NCBI RefSeq assembly: GCF_001590925.1
Contig: NZ_BCTU01000012.1
Coordinates: forward strand, 62,001 to 126,000
Reading direction: 5' to 3'
DNA: 64,000 bases
From: Serratia plymuthica NBRC 102599
GTDB taxonomy: Bacteria > Pseudomonadota > Gammaproteobacteria > Enterobacterales > Enterobacteriaceae
Shown here one piece after another: positions 8,434-16,258 of the stretch; position 1 is the first letter of the stretch; each line of letters opens with the position of its first letter. Below the pieces are notes generated by a model. It had not been told where the DNA came from. It worked only from the letters and a program-made list of their open reading frames with translations, and did not search any database. A program made the translations under genes and the position numbers.

Positions 8434-9186
8434 TTACTCCGCACGCAGAAGGTTAACGTAGTGGCGGGTAACGGCTTCCAGGCTGTCACCCTGCAGAGGG
8501 AATTCGATGCCACGCGGCGCGTCCAGCGGCAGGCGGGCCAGCAGTTCGCGCCAACTGCCGTCGGTGTCGTCCAGCGCCACTGCGCGCCAGCCGCGCGGGC
8601 CGTGGATGGCGGCTTTAACGTGAACATAGCTGACGTGCTGCGCCAGGCGTTCTGCGGCGGCGAAGGCGTCTTGCCCCACCCAGTGCCAGTTGGCCATATC
8701 GAACGTCATGCTGACCGGCAGGCGGTTGTCTTCCGCCGCATGGAAAAAGGCATTCAACAGCGACAGGATGCCGCAGTCAGGGGTCTGGTCATTTTCCACC
8801 ACCAGCTTGACCGGGTGCTGCTCCAGCGCCACTTTCAATTCGGTAAAATCGAAGCCCGGTTGGTAATGCCCAAGGGAGAGTTTCAACTGACGTGCATGCA
8901 GCACCTGAGCTTCCGCCAGCAGCGCCGGCAGGTTTGGGTTCAGCGTATGCTGTGGGGTAAACAGCGCTTCAGGAGCGGAATAAACGGCAAACAGCTGCTG
9001 CTGTTCAATCGCCTGAGCCAGCGCCGGCAGGCTTTCCAGCTCCTGGGCGGAAAACAGCTCGCGGCGGATTTCCACGCCATCCGCGCCCGCCCCGGCAATG
9101 ATCGGCAGTAAAGCGGCTTGACCACCCTGTTGCTGAACCACATCGGTGCCGTATGCGCCGGTCACTACGATAATTTCTCTTTTCAT
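8434..9186 (-). CDS. kguE: KguE-like TIM-barrel epimerase/isomerase
   Basis: 250-residue AP-endonuclease-2/xylose-isomerase-like TIM barrel protein (VVTGAYGTDVV, GADGVEIRRELFS, LVVENDQT, VSMTFDMANWHWVGQD, YVHVKAA). The metal-binding Glu/Asp/His positions typical of the family are visible at the strand ends. It is the first gene of the kgu operon after the PtxS-type operator and has a good AGGAG site. In Pseudomonas the equivalent kguE is required for normal 2-ketogluconate growth, but its exact reaction is not well defined, so no reaction is claimed. Confidence 0.8.
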   Translation of the reverse strand: MKREIIVVTGAYGTDVVQQQGGQAALLPIIAGAGADGVEIRRELFSAQELESLPALAQAIEQQQLFAVYSAPEALFTPQHTLNPNLPALLAEAQVLHARQLKLSLGHYQPGFDFTELKVALEQHPVKLVVENDQTPDCGILSLLNAFFHAAEDNRLPVSMTFDMANWHWVGQDAFAAAERLAQHVSYVHVKAAIHGPRGWRAVALDDTDGSWRELLARLPLDAPRGIEFPLQGDSLEAVTRHYVNLLRAE

Positions 9187-9239
9187 TTTGGCTCCTGAGG
9201 TGGCGTTATTCCCACCGCTGCTGTTAAGGGTACGTTAAA

Positions 9240-9253
9240 TGGAACCGGTTCCA
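9240..9253. promoter_or_regulatory. PtxS/LacI-type operator of the kgu operon
   Basis: TGGAACCGGTTCCA is a perfect 14-bp palindrome with the central CCGG typical of LacI-family operators and close to the PtxS consensus (TGAAACCGGTTTCA). It lies 54 bp upstream of kguE in the gap between ptxS and the operon. Confidence 0.75.
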
Positions 9254-9277
9254 GGTGAAAGCGACAGAATGTAAAAA

Positions 9278-9293
9278 TATGATCGCAATCACG
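9278..9293. promoter_or_regulatory. Candidate CRP site upstream of the kgu operon
   Basis: TATGATCGCAATCACG matches the TGTGA-N6-TCACA consensus at 8 of 10 positions. It lies just upstream of the operator relative to kguE transcription, as expected for a catabolite-controlled sugar acid operon. Confidence 0.4.
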
Positions 9294-9369
9294 AACATGA
9301 GCAAAAAATAGTCTTTCGAGGGAAGCAGCGAGGCGCCGTAAACCGCGCCACTGCTGGGGAAAGAGGAGG

Positions 9370-10404
9370 TTAGCGGGTGGTGGAGCCGCGCACGATCAGC
9401 TCACCGGAGAACATCTGTTCGCCGATCGGCGCATCCAGGCCTTGAATACGTTGCACCAGTTGTTCCAGCGCCGCGTGGCCCATTTCATAGGTCGGCTGCT
9501 TCAAGGTGGTGATGCCTACCCCCGCCAGTTCGGCCCATTCCAGCTCGTCAAAGCCGAGCAGGCCGATGTCGCTGCCCCATTGAATGCCCAGCCGGCGCAT
9601 GGCGCGCGCGACCTGCAATGTCAGCGCGCCGTTGGCGGAAATCACCGCCTTGCGCATACCGCGGTGGCGGGCGTTAAAGCCACTGAGCACGCTTTCCAAC
9701 TGCTTCAGGTCGTTAAGCGGCGTCTCGGCCTGCTCGGCCAGCAGCCCGGCATGTTGCGCCATGGTTTGGTTAAAGGCGTGCAGTCGCTCCAGCCGGGTAT
9801 TGACCGTGCCGATGGGTTCACTGAGAAACAGGATGGCTTCGAATCCCTGCTGCAACAGATGTTCGGTGGCGGTGGTCGCCGCCTCATGGTTGTTCAGGCC
9901 GACCACGTCGCAGGCAAAATCAGGGATTTTGCGGTCGATCAGGACCATCGGCAGCATGGATTGTTGCAGCGTCGACAAGGCTTCTTCACGCATGCCGACG
10001 GCATTGACCACGATGCCCTCCACCCGGTAGCTGCTGAGCAACTGCAGGTAGTGTTGCTCCTGATTGACCTCGTTATTGGTGTTACACACCAGCAGGGTAA
10101 AGCCGTGTTGACGGCAGGCGGCTTCGATGCCGCGCATGACGTCCACCGAGTAGGGGTTGGTGATATCGGCGATGATCAGGCCAATCAGGCGCGTTTGCCC
10201 GCCCTTCAGGCTGCGGGCCATCTGGCTCGGCCGGTAGTCGAGCTGGTGGATTGCCTGTTCGATGCGCTGTTTGAGATCGTCAGAAAGCAGGTGCTGCTCA
10301 CCATTCAGATAGCGCGATACGCTGGTCTTGCCGGTTTTGGCGGTTTTCGCCACATCGCTGATGGTGGCGCGCCCCGAAGCGCGCATTGCCTTAACAGTGC
10401 TCAC
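9370..10404 (-). CDS. ptxS: LacI-family repressor of 2-ketogluconate utilisation
   Basis: 344-residue LacI/GalR regulator: N-terminal helix-turn-helix (TISDVAKTAKTGKTSVSRYL), hinge helix (PSQMARSLKGG) and a periplasmic-binding-like effector domain (LIGLIIADITNPYSVDVMRG; LLGFDELEWAELAGVGITT). It is immediately upstream of kguE on the same strand, and the intervening gap holds a CCGG-centred palindrome. By analogy with Pseudomonas PtxS, it probably represses kguEKT-ghrB and is relieved by 2-ketogluconate. The gene name is assigned from context and family. Confidence 0.85.
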   Translation of the reverse strand: MSTVKAMRASGRATISDVAKTAKTGKTSVSRYLNGEQHLLSDDLKQRIEQAIHQLDYRPSQMARSLKGGQTRLIGLIIADITNPYSVDVMRGIEAACRQHGFTLLVCNTNNEVNQEQHYLQLLSSYRVEGIVVNAVGMREEALSTLQQSMLPMVLIDRKIPDFACDVVGLNNHEAATTATEHLLQQGFEAILFLSEPIGTVNTRLERLHAFNQTMAQHAGLLAEQAETPLNDLKQLESVLSGFNARHRGMRKAVISANGALTLQVARAMRRLGIQWGSDIGLLGFDELEWAELAGVGITTLKQPTYEMGHAALEQLVQRIQGLDAPIGEQMFSGELIVRGSTTR

Positions 10405-10517
10405 TGCCGATCTCCCCTGCGGTTAATTGCCAAGGAGACTACCACACCCGGCGTGGGGCCGGGAATGTTGAATGGCAGGTTGTGTGTGACTAAGGGATAG
10501 GCGCAAAGCGAGAAGCG

Positions 10518-10536
10518 GCGGGGCTTGGCGCCCCGC
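10518..10536 (-). terminator. Hairpin between yiaD and ptxS
   Basis: GCGGGGC (10518-10524) and GCCCCGC (10530-10536) form a 7-bp GC stem with a 5-nt loop just after the yiaD stop codon. The T-tract is poor, so it may be a weak terminator. Confidence 0.45.
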
Positions 10537-10542
10537 ACGGGA

Positions 10543-11202
10543 TTACTGCAGCGGACTGAGGGTGATCTCGACGCGGCGGTTTTGCGCCTTGCCTTCCGCC
10601 GTGCTGTTGGAGGCGATCGGATTATCCGGGCCTGCGCCTGAGGTGCGGATGCGGTTTGCCGCTACGCCCTGGGTGATCAACGCGCTGCCCACGCCGTCGG
10701 CGCGTTGCTGCGACAGGGTCATGTTCAGGGAGCGGGAACCGGAGCTGTCGGTGTAGCCGATCACGTTAACCGCCGTTTTTGGGTATTCCTTCAGCACCAT
10801 GGCAACGCCGGTCAGGGTGTTGGCACCCGCCGGTTTCAGGGTGGCGCTGCTGCTGTCGAAGGTGACATTGTTCGGCATATTCAGCACGATATTGTCGCCC
10901 TGGCGGGTGACGCTGACGCCCGTGCCTTTCATTTTGTCGCGCAGCTTGGCTTCCTGCACGTCCATGTAATACCCCGCGCCGCCGCCCAGCGCCGCACCGG
11001 CTGCTGCGCCGATCAGCGCACCTTTGCCGCGGTCTTTTTTCGACGAGGAGATCATACCCACGCCGGCACCCAGCGCTGCGCCAATGCCGGCGCCAATACC
11101 GGATTTACCGGCTTCAGATTCCCCGGTGTACGGGTTGGTGGTACAGGCTGACAGCGTGAGCGCAACGCTCACCGCGCCGGCAATAATCGCAATGCGTTTC
11201 AT
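10543..11202 (-). CDS. yiaD: OmpA-family outer-membrane lipoprotein YiaD
   Basis: 219 residues, the same length as E. coli YiaD. The lipobox LSAC near residue 20 predicts lipidation and outer-membrane anchoring. Residues about 30-85 are a glycine-zipper segment (GIGAGIGAALGAGVGM and GALIGAAAGAALGGGAGYYM), and the C-terminal half is an OmpA/MotB peptidoglycan-binding domain (VIGYTDSSGSRSLNMTLSQQ, NRRVEITLSP). The likely role is linking envelope to peptidoglycan; in E. coli it can suppress a temperature-sensitive bamD allele. Confidence 0.93.
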   Translation of the reverse strand: MKRIAIIAGAVSVALTLSACTTNPYTGESEAGKSGIGAGIGAALGAGVGMISSSKKDRGKGALIGAAAGAALGGGAGYYMDVQEAKLRDKMKGTGVSVTRQGDNIVLNMPNNVTFDSSSATLKPAGANTLTGVAMVLKEYPKTAVNVIGYTDSSGSRSLNMTLSQQRADGVGSALITQGVAANRIRTSGAGPDNPIASNSTAEGKAQNRRVEITLSPLQ

Positions 11203-11334
11203 GTTTTTTCCTTAACAAGCAGATAGAAGCTGAGCCTGTTATCAGGGAAAAATCAGAGGAATACCATGCAGCGGATTCTGAATTGACCGGATCCCGGTGC
11301 GGGATGCGTTATTTTTAAGCGAAATCGACAGGGT

Positions 11335-11769
11335 TCAGACGGCCGGCGGCCAGTTCATGATCAGCGTATAAGCCTGAGTTTCTTCATTGTACAGCCGTTG
11401 GGATACCTGAAAACCCTGCTTACGGTAAAACGCGCAGGCACGCAGATTTTGCTCATACACCTCAAGGCTCAACCGGGGATAGCGCTGCTGTACGTGCGTC
11501 ATCAGCGCCTGGCCGACGCCGTGGCCGTGAAAGGCTTGTTCGACAAACAGCGCGCCGATAAAACGGTCATCCAGCACGCTGATAAACCCGACGATCTCCC
11601 CTGCGTGACAATACGCCCAGCTTTGCGCCCGCGGCAGATAGCTATCCCGCACCAGCACAGCGCTTTCCCGCCAGTAGCTTTCCACCACGAACGGGTGGGC
11701 GGCGATGGTGCTGGGTAGCCACAGGGCCATCAGCCGCGGAATATCGGCCGGGCGGCAGGGGCGGATCAT
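11335..11769 (-). CDS. yiaC: GNAT-family N-acetyltransferase YiaC
   Basis: 144-residue GNAT protein. The acetyl-CoA-binding motif A is visible as ALFVEQAFHGHGVGQALM (Q/R-x-x-G-x-G/A type) and motif B as SLEVYEQNLRACAFYRKQGF. E. coli YiaC has been reported as a protein lysine acetyltransferase. The start at 11769 overlaps the tag stop codon by 3 bp (ATGA arrangement), so tag and yiaC form a coupled two-gene unit, as in E. coli. Confidence 0.88.
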   Translation of the reverse strand: MIRPCRPADIPRLMALWLPSTIAAHPFVVESYWRESAVLVRDSYLPRAQSWAYCHAGEIVGFISVLDDRFIGALFVEQAFHGHGVGQALMTHVQQRYPRLSLEVYEQNLRACAFYRKQGFQVSQRLYNEETQAYTLIMNWPPAV

Positions 11770-12332
11770 TTCTGCTTTGGGTAGCAAATACACCCGGTCA
11801 GATGATCGTTCACCAACCCGCAGGCCTGCATAAAGGCGTAACAGATGGTGGAGCCGATAAATTTGAAGCCGCGTTTTTTCAACGCTTTGGACAAGGCATC
11901 GGACAGCTCGGTTTTCGCCGGCACCTGGCTCAGCGCTTGCCAGCCGTTGAGCTGTGGCTCGCCGCCGACAAAGCCCCAGATAAAGGCGGAAAAATCTTCG
12001 CCGGCCGCTTCCATGGCCAGGTAGGCTCTGGCGTTGGTGATGATGGCTTCGATTTTGCCGCGATGGCGGATGATGCCGCTGTCTTGCAGCAGCGTTTCCA
12101 CGTCTTGCTCGGTCATGGCCGCCACCCGTTGCGGATCGAAATTGTGGAAGGCGCGACGGTAATTTTCACGCTTTTTCAGCACGGTGATCCAGGAAAGCCC
12201 GGCTTGCTGGCCTTCCAGGCACAGCATTTCAAACAGTTCACGCGCATCGGTGGTCGGTGCGCCCCATTCTTTATCGTGATAGTCGAGATATAACGGATCT
12301 GCCGTCACCCAACCGCAACGTTCGCTGGCCAT
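11766..12332 (-). CDS. tag: DNA-3-methyladenine glycosylase I
   Basis: 188-residue Tag protein (E. coli 187). It excises 3-methyladenine from alkylated DNA to start base excision repair. Zinc-binding residues expected from the family are visible at the N-terminus (RCGWV) and C-terminus (CGLVNDHLTGCICY), with the substrate region WGAPTTDARELFEMLCLEGQQAGLSW. The start at 12332 (MASERCGWV) is set by homology; the frame is open to 12506 but the extension is unlike the family. Confidence 0.95.
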   Translation of the reverse strand: MASERCGWVTADPLYLDYHDKEWGAPTTDARELFEMLCLEGQQAGLSWITVLKKRENYRRAFHNFDPQRVAAMTEQDVETLLQDSGIIRHRGKIEAIITNARAYLAMEAAGEDFSAFIWGFVGGEPQLNGWQALSQVPAKTELSDALSKALKKRGFKFIGSTICYAFMQACGLVNDHLTGCICYPKQK

Positions 12333-12530
12333 ACTGCCTGTCCTTAAGCTGTGTTTATTTACAGTAATCATCGCCTGAAGCGGCAAGCTTGGCAAGCCCC
12401 TGATTGTTTTATCATCAACTGGCTTGACGTGACGGAAAAGCCAGCAATATTTACTAGATGGCCGCAGGCAGAAAAAGGCCAATGATAAAAAACGGGTTTC
12501 CTTCATTTGCTGGCTCTCAGGAGTCTCTTC

Positions 12531-14519
12531 ATGCCTCTAAAAATAACTCGCATGCCCCGCCCGGCGGTGCTTGCAGTGGCGATATTATGCAGTATGACTA
12601 CCCCGGCGCTGGCCTATGACCAGGTTTACGTATTTGGCGATAGCCTGAGCGATACCGGCAACAATGGCCGCTTTACCTACGACGGCAATAAACACCTGCT
12701 GTATGACGAAGTGCTGGCGCAACGCATCGGCGCCGCGTTGGTGGCGTCGGACGACGGCGGCTACAACTATGCCGCCGGCGGCGGTGTGGCGGTGCCGGCG
12801 CTTAACCCGGCGGACAATACTCAGGATCAGGTGCAGAGCTACCTTGGCCGGGTCGATGGCCGGGCCGATGGCGAGGGTCTGTATATTCACTGGATTGGCG
12901 GCAACGATCTGGCGGCGGCGGCGTTAAACCCGACAACCGCGTCGGACGTGGCCTATAACAGTGCAGCCGCCGCCGCGGTGCAGGTTCGTTCGCTGTTGAA
13001 TGCCGGCGCCGGTACGGTGATCGTACCGACGGTACCGAATATTGGTTCAACGCCGCAGCTGATGGAGCTGATTATCCAGCAGGCGCTGACGCCGGTGCAG
13101 AGCGCCGCAGTACAGGCGGCCTATGCCACCCTCAATTCACTGACTACGCCGGATAATGCTTCGCGCACCCAGGCTATCCATCAGGCGCTGACTTCCGCCG
13201 CCGCACAGGCCAGCGCAATCCCGCAGGTGCAGCAGGCGATCGCCGCACAGCTGATTGCCGCCTTTGACAGCCTGAGCGCTCAGGCCGCGCAACTGACCGA
13301 TTTTTATAACCAGAGTGAGGATCGCCTGCTGGCGCAGGGCAGTGGCAATGTTGTTCGCGTCGACGTGAACAAGCTGTTCGCCGAGGCGATAGCCAATCCG
13401 GCGCAGTTTGGCTTCGCCAATACCGCCGGCATGGCTTGTCCGGCCGGGGTGTCGTCGGCGGTGTGCAGTTCCGCCACGCCGGGCTTCGACGCCAGTCAGT
13501 CCTATCTGTTCTCCGATCATTTTCACCCCAGCCCGCAGGCGCATCTGTTGATTGCCGATTATATTCAGGCGGTGCTGGATGGCCCGGCGCAGGTGGTGGC
13601 GCTGAATCAGGCGACGGCGGCGATGGCGCGTGACAGCCGCGCGACGCTCGACAGCCGTTTTCAGCAACTGCGCAATGGCGACAACCCGCAGGGATCGCTG
13701 GGCGTCTTCGGCGGCTATGCCGGGCAGCATTATGATTACTCGGCCAATAAGGCTGCGGGCGACGGCAATGCCACCACCCATAATCTGACGGTTGGGGTAG
13801 ATTATCAGTTGGCCGAAGGCTGGCTGATTGGCGCACTGATATCCGGTTCCAATGACGATCAGCAGCCGTCCAGCCGCTATGAATACAAGGCGCGGGGCCT
13901 GCTGTTGTCGGCCTTTACCGCCCTTGATCTGTTTGAGCACGGTTGGGTGAATGCCGATCTGCACTACGCGACGATGGATTACGACGATATTCGCCGCAGC
14001 ATGCAGCTCGGGCCGCTAACCCGCACCGAAACCGGCTCGACCTCCGGCAAGCAGTGGGGCGCACGCCTCACCGCCGGTTATGATTTCCCGATCACCTCTT
14101 ATCTGACGACCGGCCCAATGGCGCAGTTTGCCTGGGATTACAGCAACGTCTCCGGTTACAGCGAGGATGGCAACAACAGTACCTCAATGCGTTTTAACGA
14201 CCAGACCTATCATTCGCAGATCGGCGCGTTGGGCTGGCGGCTGGACAGCCAATTTGGCCTGTTTAATCCGTATGCCGAGGTGAGCTATCAGCATCAGTTT
14301 GGCGACGATGTTTATCGGGCCGGCGGTGGGCTGAAGTCCACGCAAACCTCGTTCACCCGCGACAGCGCTGGGCAGGATAAAAACTGGGTGGATGTGACGC
14401 TGGGGGCGAACATGCCGCTGACCGATCAGGTGGCGGCGTTCGCCGCCGTTTCGCAAACCGGCGGCCTGAGCAGCGGCGAGCAGTTTATGTATAACGTCGG
14501 CGTCAGCGCGCGGTTTTGA
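12531..14519 (+). CDS. GDSL-family autotransporter esterase/lipase
   Basis: 662-residue type Va autotransporter. A signal peptide (about residues 1-28, ending PALA) is followed by a GDSL/SGNH hydrolase passenger: block I VFGDSLSDTGNNG (nucleophile Ser), block III IHWIGGNDL, and the Asp-His pair in FSDHFHPSPQAH. The last 260 or so residues form the beta-barrel translocator and end in aromatic Phe (VGVSARF), as required for BAM-mediated assembly. Close relatives are outer-membrane-anchored esterases of the EstA type in Pseudomonas and Serratia. The start at 12531 follows AGGAG; an upstream in-frame TTG/ATG at 12507 is less likely. Confidence 0.9.
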   Translation: MPLKITRMPRPAVLAVAILCSMTTPALAYDQVYVFGDSLSDTGNNGRFTYDGNKHLLYDEVLAQRIGAALVASDDGGYNYAAGGGVAVPALNPADNTQDQVQSYLGRVDGRADGEGLYIHWIGGNDLAAAALNPTTASDVAYNSAAAAAVQVRSLLNAGAGTVIVPTVPNIGSTPQLMELIIQQALTPVQSAAVQAAYATLNSLTTPDNASRTQAIHQALTSAAAQASAIPQVQQAIAAQLIAAFDSLSAQAAQLTDFYNQSEDRLLAQGSGNVVRVDVNKLFAEAIANPAQFGFANTAGMACPAGVSSAVCSSATPGFDASQSYLFSDHFHPSPQAHLLIADYIQAVLDGPAQVVALNQATAAMARDSRATLDSRFQQLRNGDNPQGSLGVFGGYAGQHYDYSANKAAGDGNATTHNLTVGVDYQLAEGWLIGALISGSNDDQQPSSRYEYKARGLLLSAFTALDLFEHGWVNADLHYATMDYDDIRRSMQLGPLTRTETGSTSGKQWGARLTAGYDFPITSYLTTGPMAQFAWDYSNVSGYSEDGNNSTSMRFNDQTYHSQIGALGWRLDSQFGLFNPYAEVSYQHQFGDDVYRAGGGLKSTQTSFTRDSAGQDKNWVDVTLGANMPLTDQVAAFAAVSQTGGLSSGEQFMYNVGVSARF

Positions 14520-14531
14520 TCGTTAAGGCTC

Positions 14532-14555
14532 GTGGGCCTAAGGCACAAGGCCCAC
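14532..14555 (+). terminator. Hairpin after the autotransporter gene
   Basis: GTGGGCC (14532-14538) and GGCCCAC (14549-14555) form a 7-bp stem with a 10-nt loop 12 bp after the stop codon, followed by an ACATCTTC tail. Confidence 0.5.
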
Positions 14556-15298
14556 ACATCTTCATCAGTCATTTTCTTTCCGCTTGCTCCTTCGCCTTAT
14601 GCGACAAAATCACACAATTGCCATAAATAATGACTCATCTTCTGGCTGGAATCCTTTCCTGCTACGGTTTGAAAATATTGTGTTTATTGGCATTCGAACT
14701 GCAGGAGTAAGGCGCTCGCCGTACAGGCTATTTACATGCCATAAGAAAAAGCATAGTGTATCGACTGTACTTTAGTAGGGTGCTTGATGTGAGGTGCCTT
14801 ACGGCGACAACGTATGAAGTTAAAGAAAAAAGTCGCTTTAGAATTTATTGCGCAACACCAGGGAATCCTTATTAATCAATAGGATGATATTTTCATCGTT
14901 GTTATTAGTCCTCCATCCCACTCGAATGTGCCTTCTGGCGCTTCTATTTTCCTCTCTGGCGATCTGCCTGGTATCGATATAGCGTAAGGATGTTCATTTC
15001 AGGTCAAGTAACGGCATTGTTCGCTGATTTTTCAGCTCATTCATTAACCACTTCGTGCCATGCCTTTTATCCAGATATAACTTTAGACGAGCGGTCGGTT
15101 TGTTTTTACCCTATGACAATCTCTATTGTGATCGGAACTTAATATATATTTCATAATGTGCCTATCATGATTATTATTTCGATGTGAAATAATAATCATT
15201 AAATGCGTTGTTGATGAATGTCAGTTAACAAATGTATCAGTGTGGCATTGGATTAGCATGCTATATTATACTTTTGTTTTCTTTCAAGGAGGTGTTAC
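14556..15298. other. AT-rich non-coding spacer before a LuxR-type gene
   Basis: About 740 bp with no convincing gene on either strand; a 63-codon open frame at 14584-14775 has no recognisable features. The base composition is visibly more AT-rich than the neighbouring genes, and this continues into the LuxR gene. It contains a strong inverted repeat (15167-15199) and presumably the luxR promoter. Confidence 0.6.
15167..15199. promoter_or_regulatory. 14-bp perfect inverted repeat upstream of the solo LuxR gene
   Basis: ATGATTATTATTTC (15167-15180), 5-nt spacer, and its exact complement (15186-15199), ending 100 bp before the luxR start. It could be an operator (lux-box-like in size but not in sequence), an mRNA hairpin or a weak terminator of upstream transcription. 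Confidence 0.5.
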
Positions 15299-16042
15299 GT
15301 GACTAGTTCATTCTTCGATAATGAATCAATCAATGAGAAAATTAAAAGGGATCTGGAAAACAGTCTTATAAGTTATAATAATATAAAGTACGTTTATGCA
15401 ATAATGAATAAAAGAAATCCGGCAAATTTTTCTGTCATATCAAACAGAATGGATTGGTTTGAACTCTACACGAAAAGTAATTTTCAGTTTATCGACCCCG
15501 TCCTTATCACTGCATCCAGTCGGATTACCCCATTTCCCTGGGATGAAAACCTCATCGTCGAGTCAGGGGTGAAATTCTCAAAGTTATTTGACGCGGCTAA
15601 AGATTATAACATCGTTAATGGTTATACTTTTGTGCTGCATGATCATCATCATAATCTCGTCGTGTTGTCTTTCTTTTTGGATGCTCTGTACTCTGAAAAT
15701 AGAGGGAAGTTAGAGAAAAATAAAAACAAAATTCAGATGTTATTAATAACTACGCATGAAAAATTAATCACTGAATACCAGAATATTAGCAGTGCGAGAT
15801 ATTTTGAAAGAATAAATGACAAAGAAATTTTCTCCGCTCGCGAAAATGAAGTGCTTTATCTGGCAAGTATGGGGAAATCCTATCCAGAAATTGCACTTAT
15901 CTTGGGCGTGAAGTTAACGACAATAAAATATCATGTTGGTAACGCGGTAAAAAAACTGGGCGTCACCAATGCTAAGCATGCCATTAGACTTGGGGTCGAG
16001 TTACAGCTCATCAGGCCTGTGCTCCTTGACGCGGAAGGTTAA
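15299..16042 (+). CDS. LuxR-type quorum-sensing regulator (solo)
   Basis: 247-residue protein with an N-terminal autoinducer-binding domain and a C-terminal GerE/LuxR helix-turn-helix (FSARENEVLYLASMGKSYPEI, then TTIKYHVGNAVKKLGV). Residues that contact acyl-homoserine lactone in TraR/LuxR appear conserved with correct spacing: W and Y in DWFELY, D-P in FIDPV, W in PFPW, and G in VNGYTF. No luxI-type synthase is in the window, so it is a candidate solo receptor. It starts at GTG after a perfect AAGGAGGTG site. Its AT-rich codon use differs strongly from both neighbours, suggesting horizontal transfer. Targets are unknown. Confidence 0.88.
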   Translation: MTSSFFDNESINEKIKRDLENSLISYNNIKYVYAIMNKRNPANFSVISNRMDWFELYTKSNFQFIDPVLITASSRITPFPWDENLIVESGVKFSKLFDAAKDYNIVNGYTFVLHDHHHNLVVLSFFLDALYSENRGKLEKNKNKIQMLLITTHEKLITEYQNISSARYFERINDKEIFSARENEVLYLASMGKSYPEIALILGVKLTTIKYHVGNAVKKLGVTNAKHAIRLGVELQLIRPVLLDAEG

Positions 16043-16258
16043 CGCGCGAGTATCGCAATCTGATTTGAAGCCTGGGTTGGCTGATGCGAACGACCAATAT
16101 TTGCCGGTTGCGGTCGTCAATTTGTACGTAAACCCATTAATTTCCGCGGTAGATACGCGATAGATAATATGAAGCGTCACTATCGGCGGGAGCTGAAATT
16201 CACTTAATGCAGAATGCGCTGACCTGAAGGCATCCTTGCCTCAGGAGTATTACCGTTG

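Noticed and set aside
14584-14775. 63-codon open frame in the AT-rich spacer
   Set aside because: No ribosome-binding site, no recognisable domain, and composition typical of chance.
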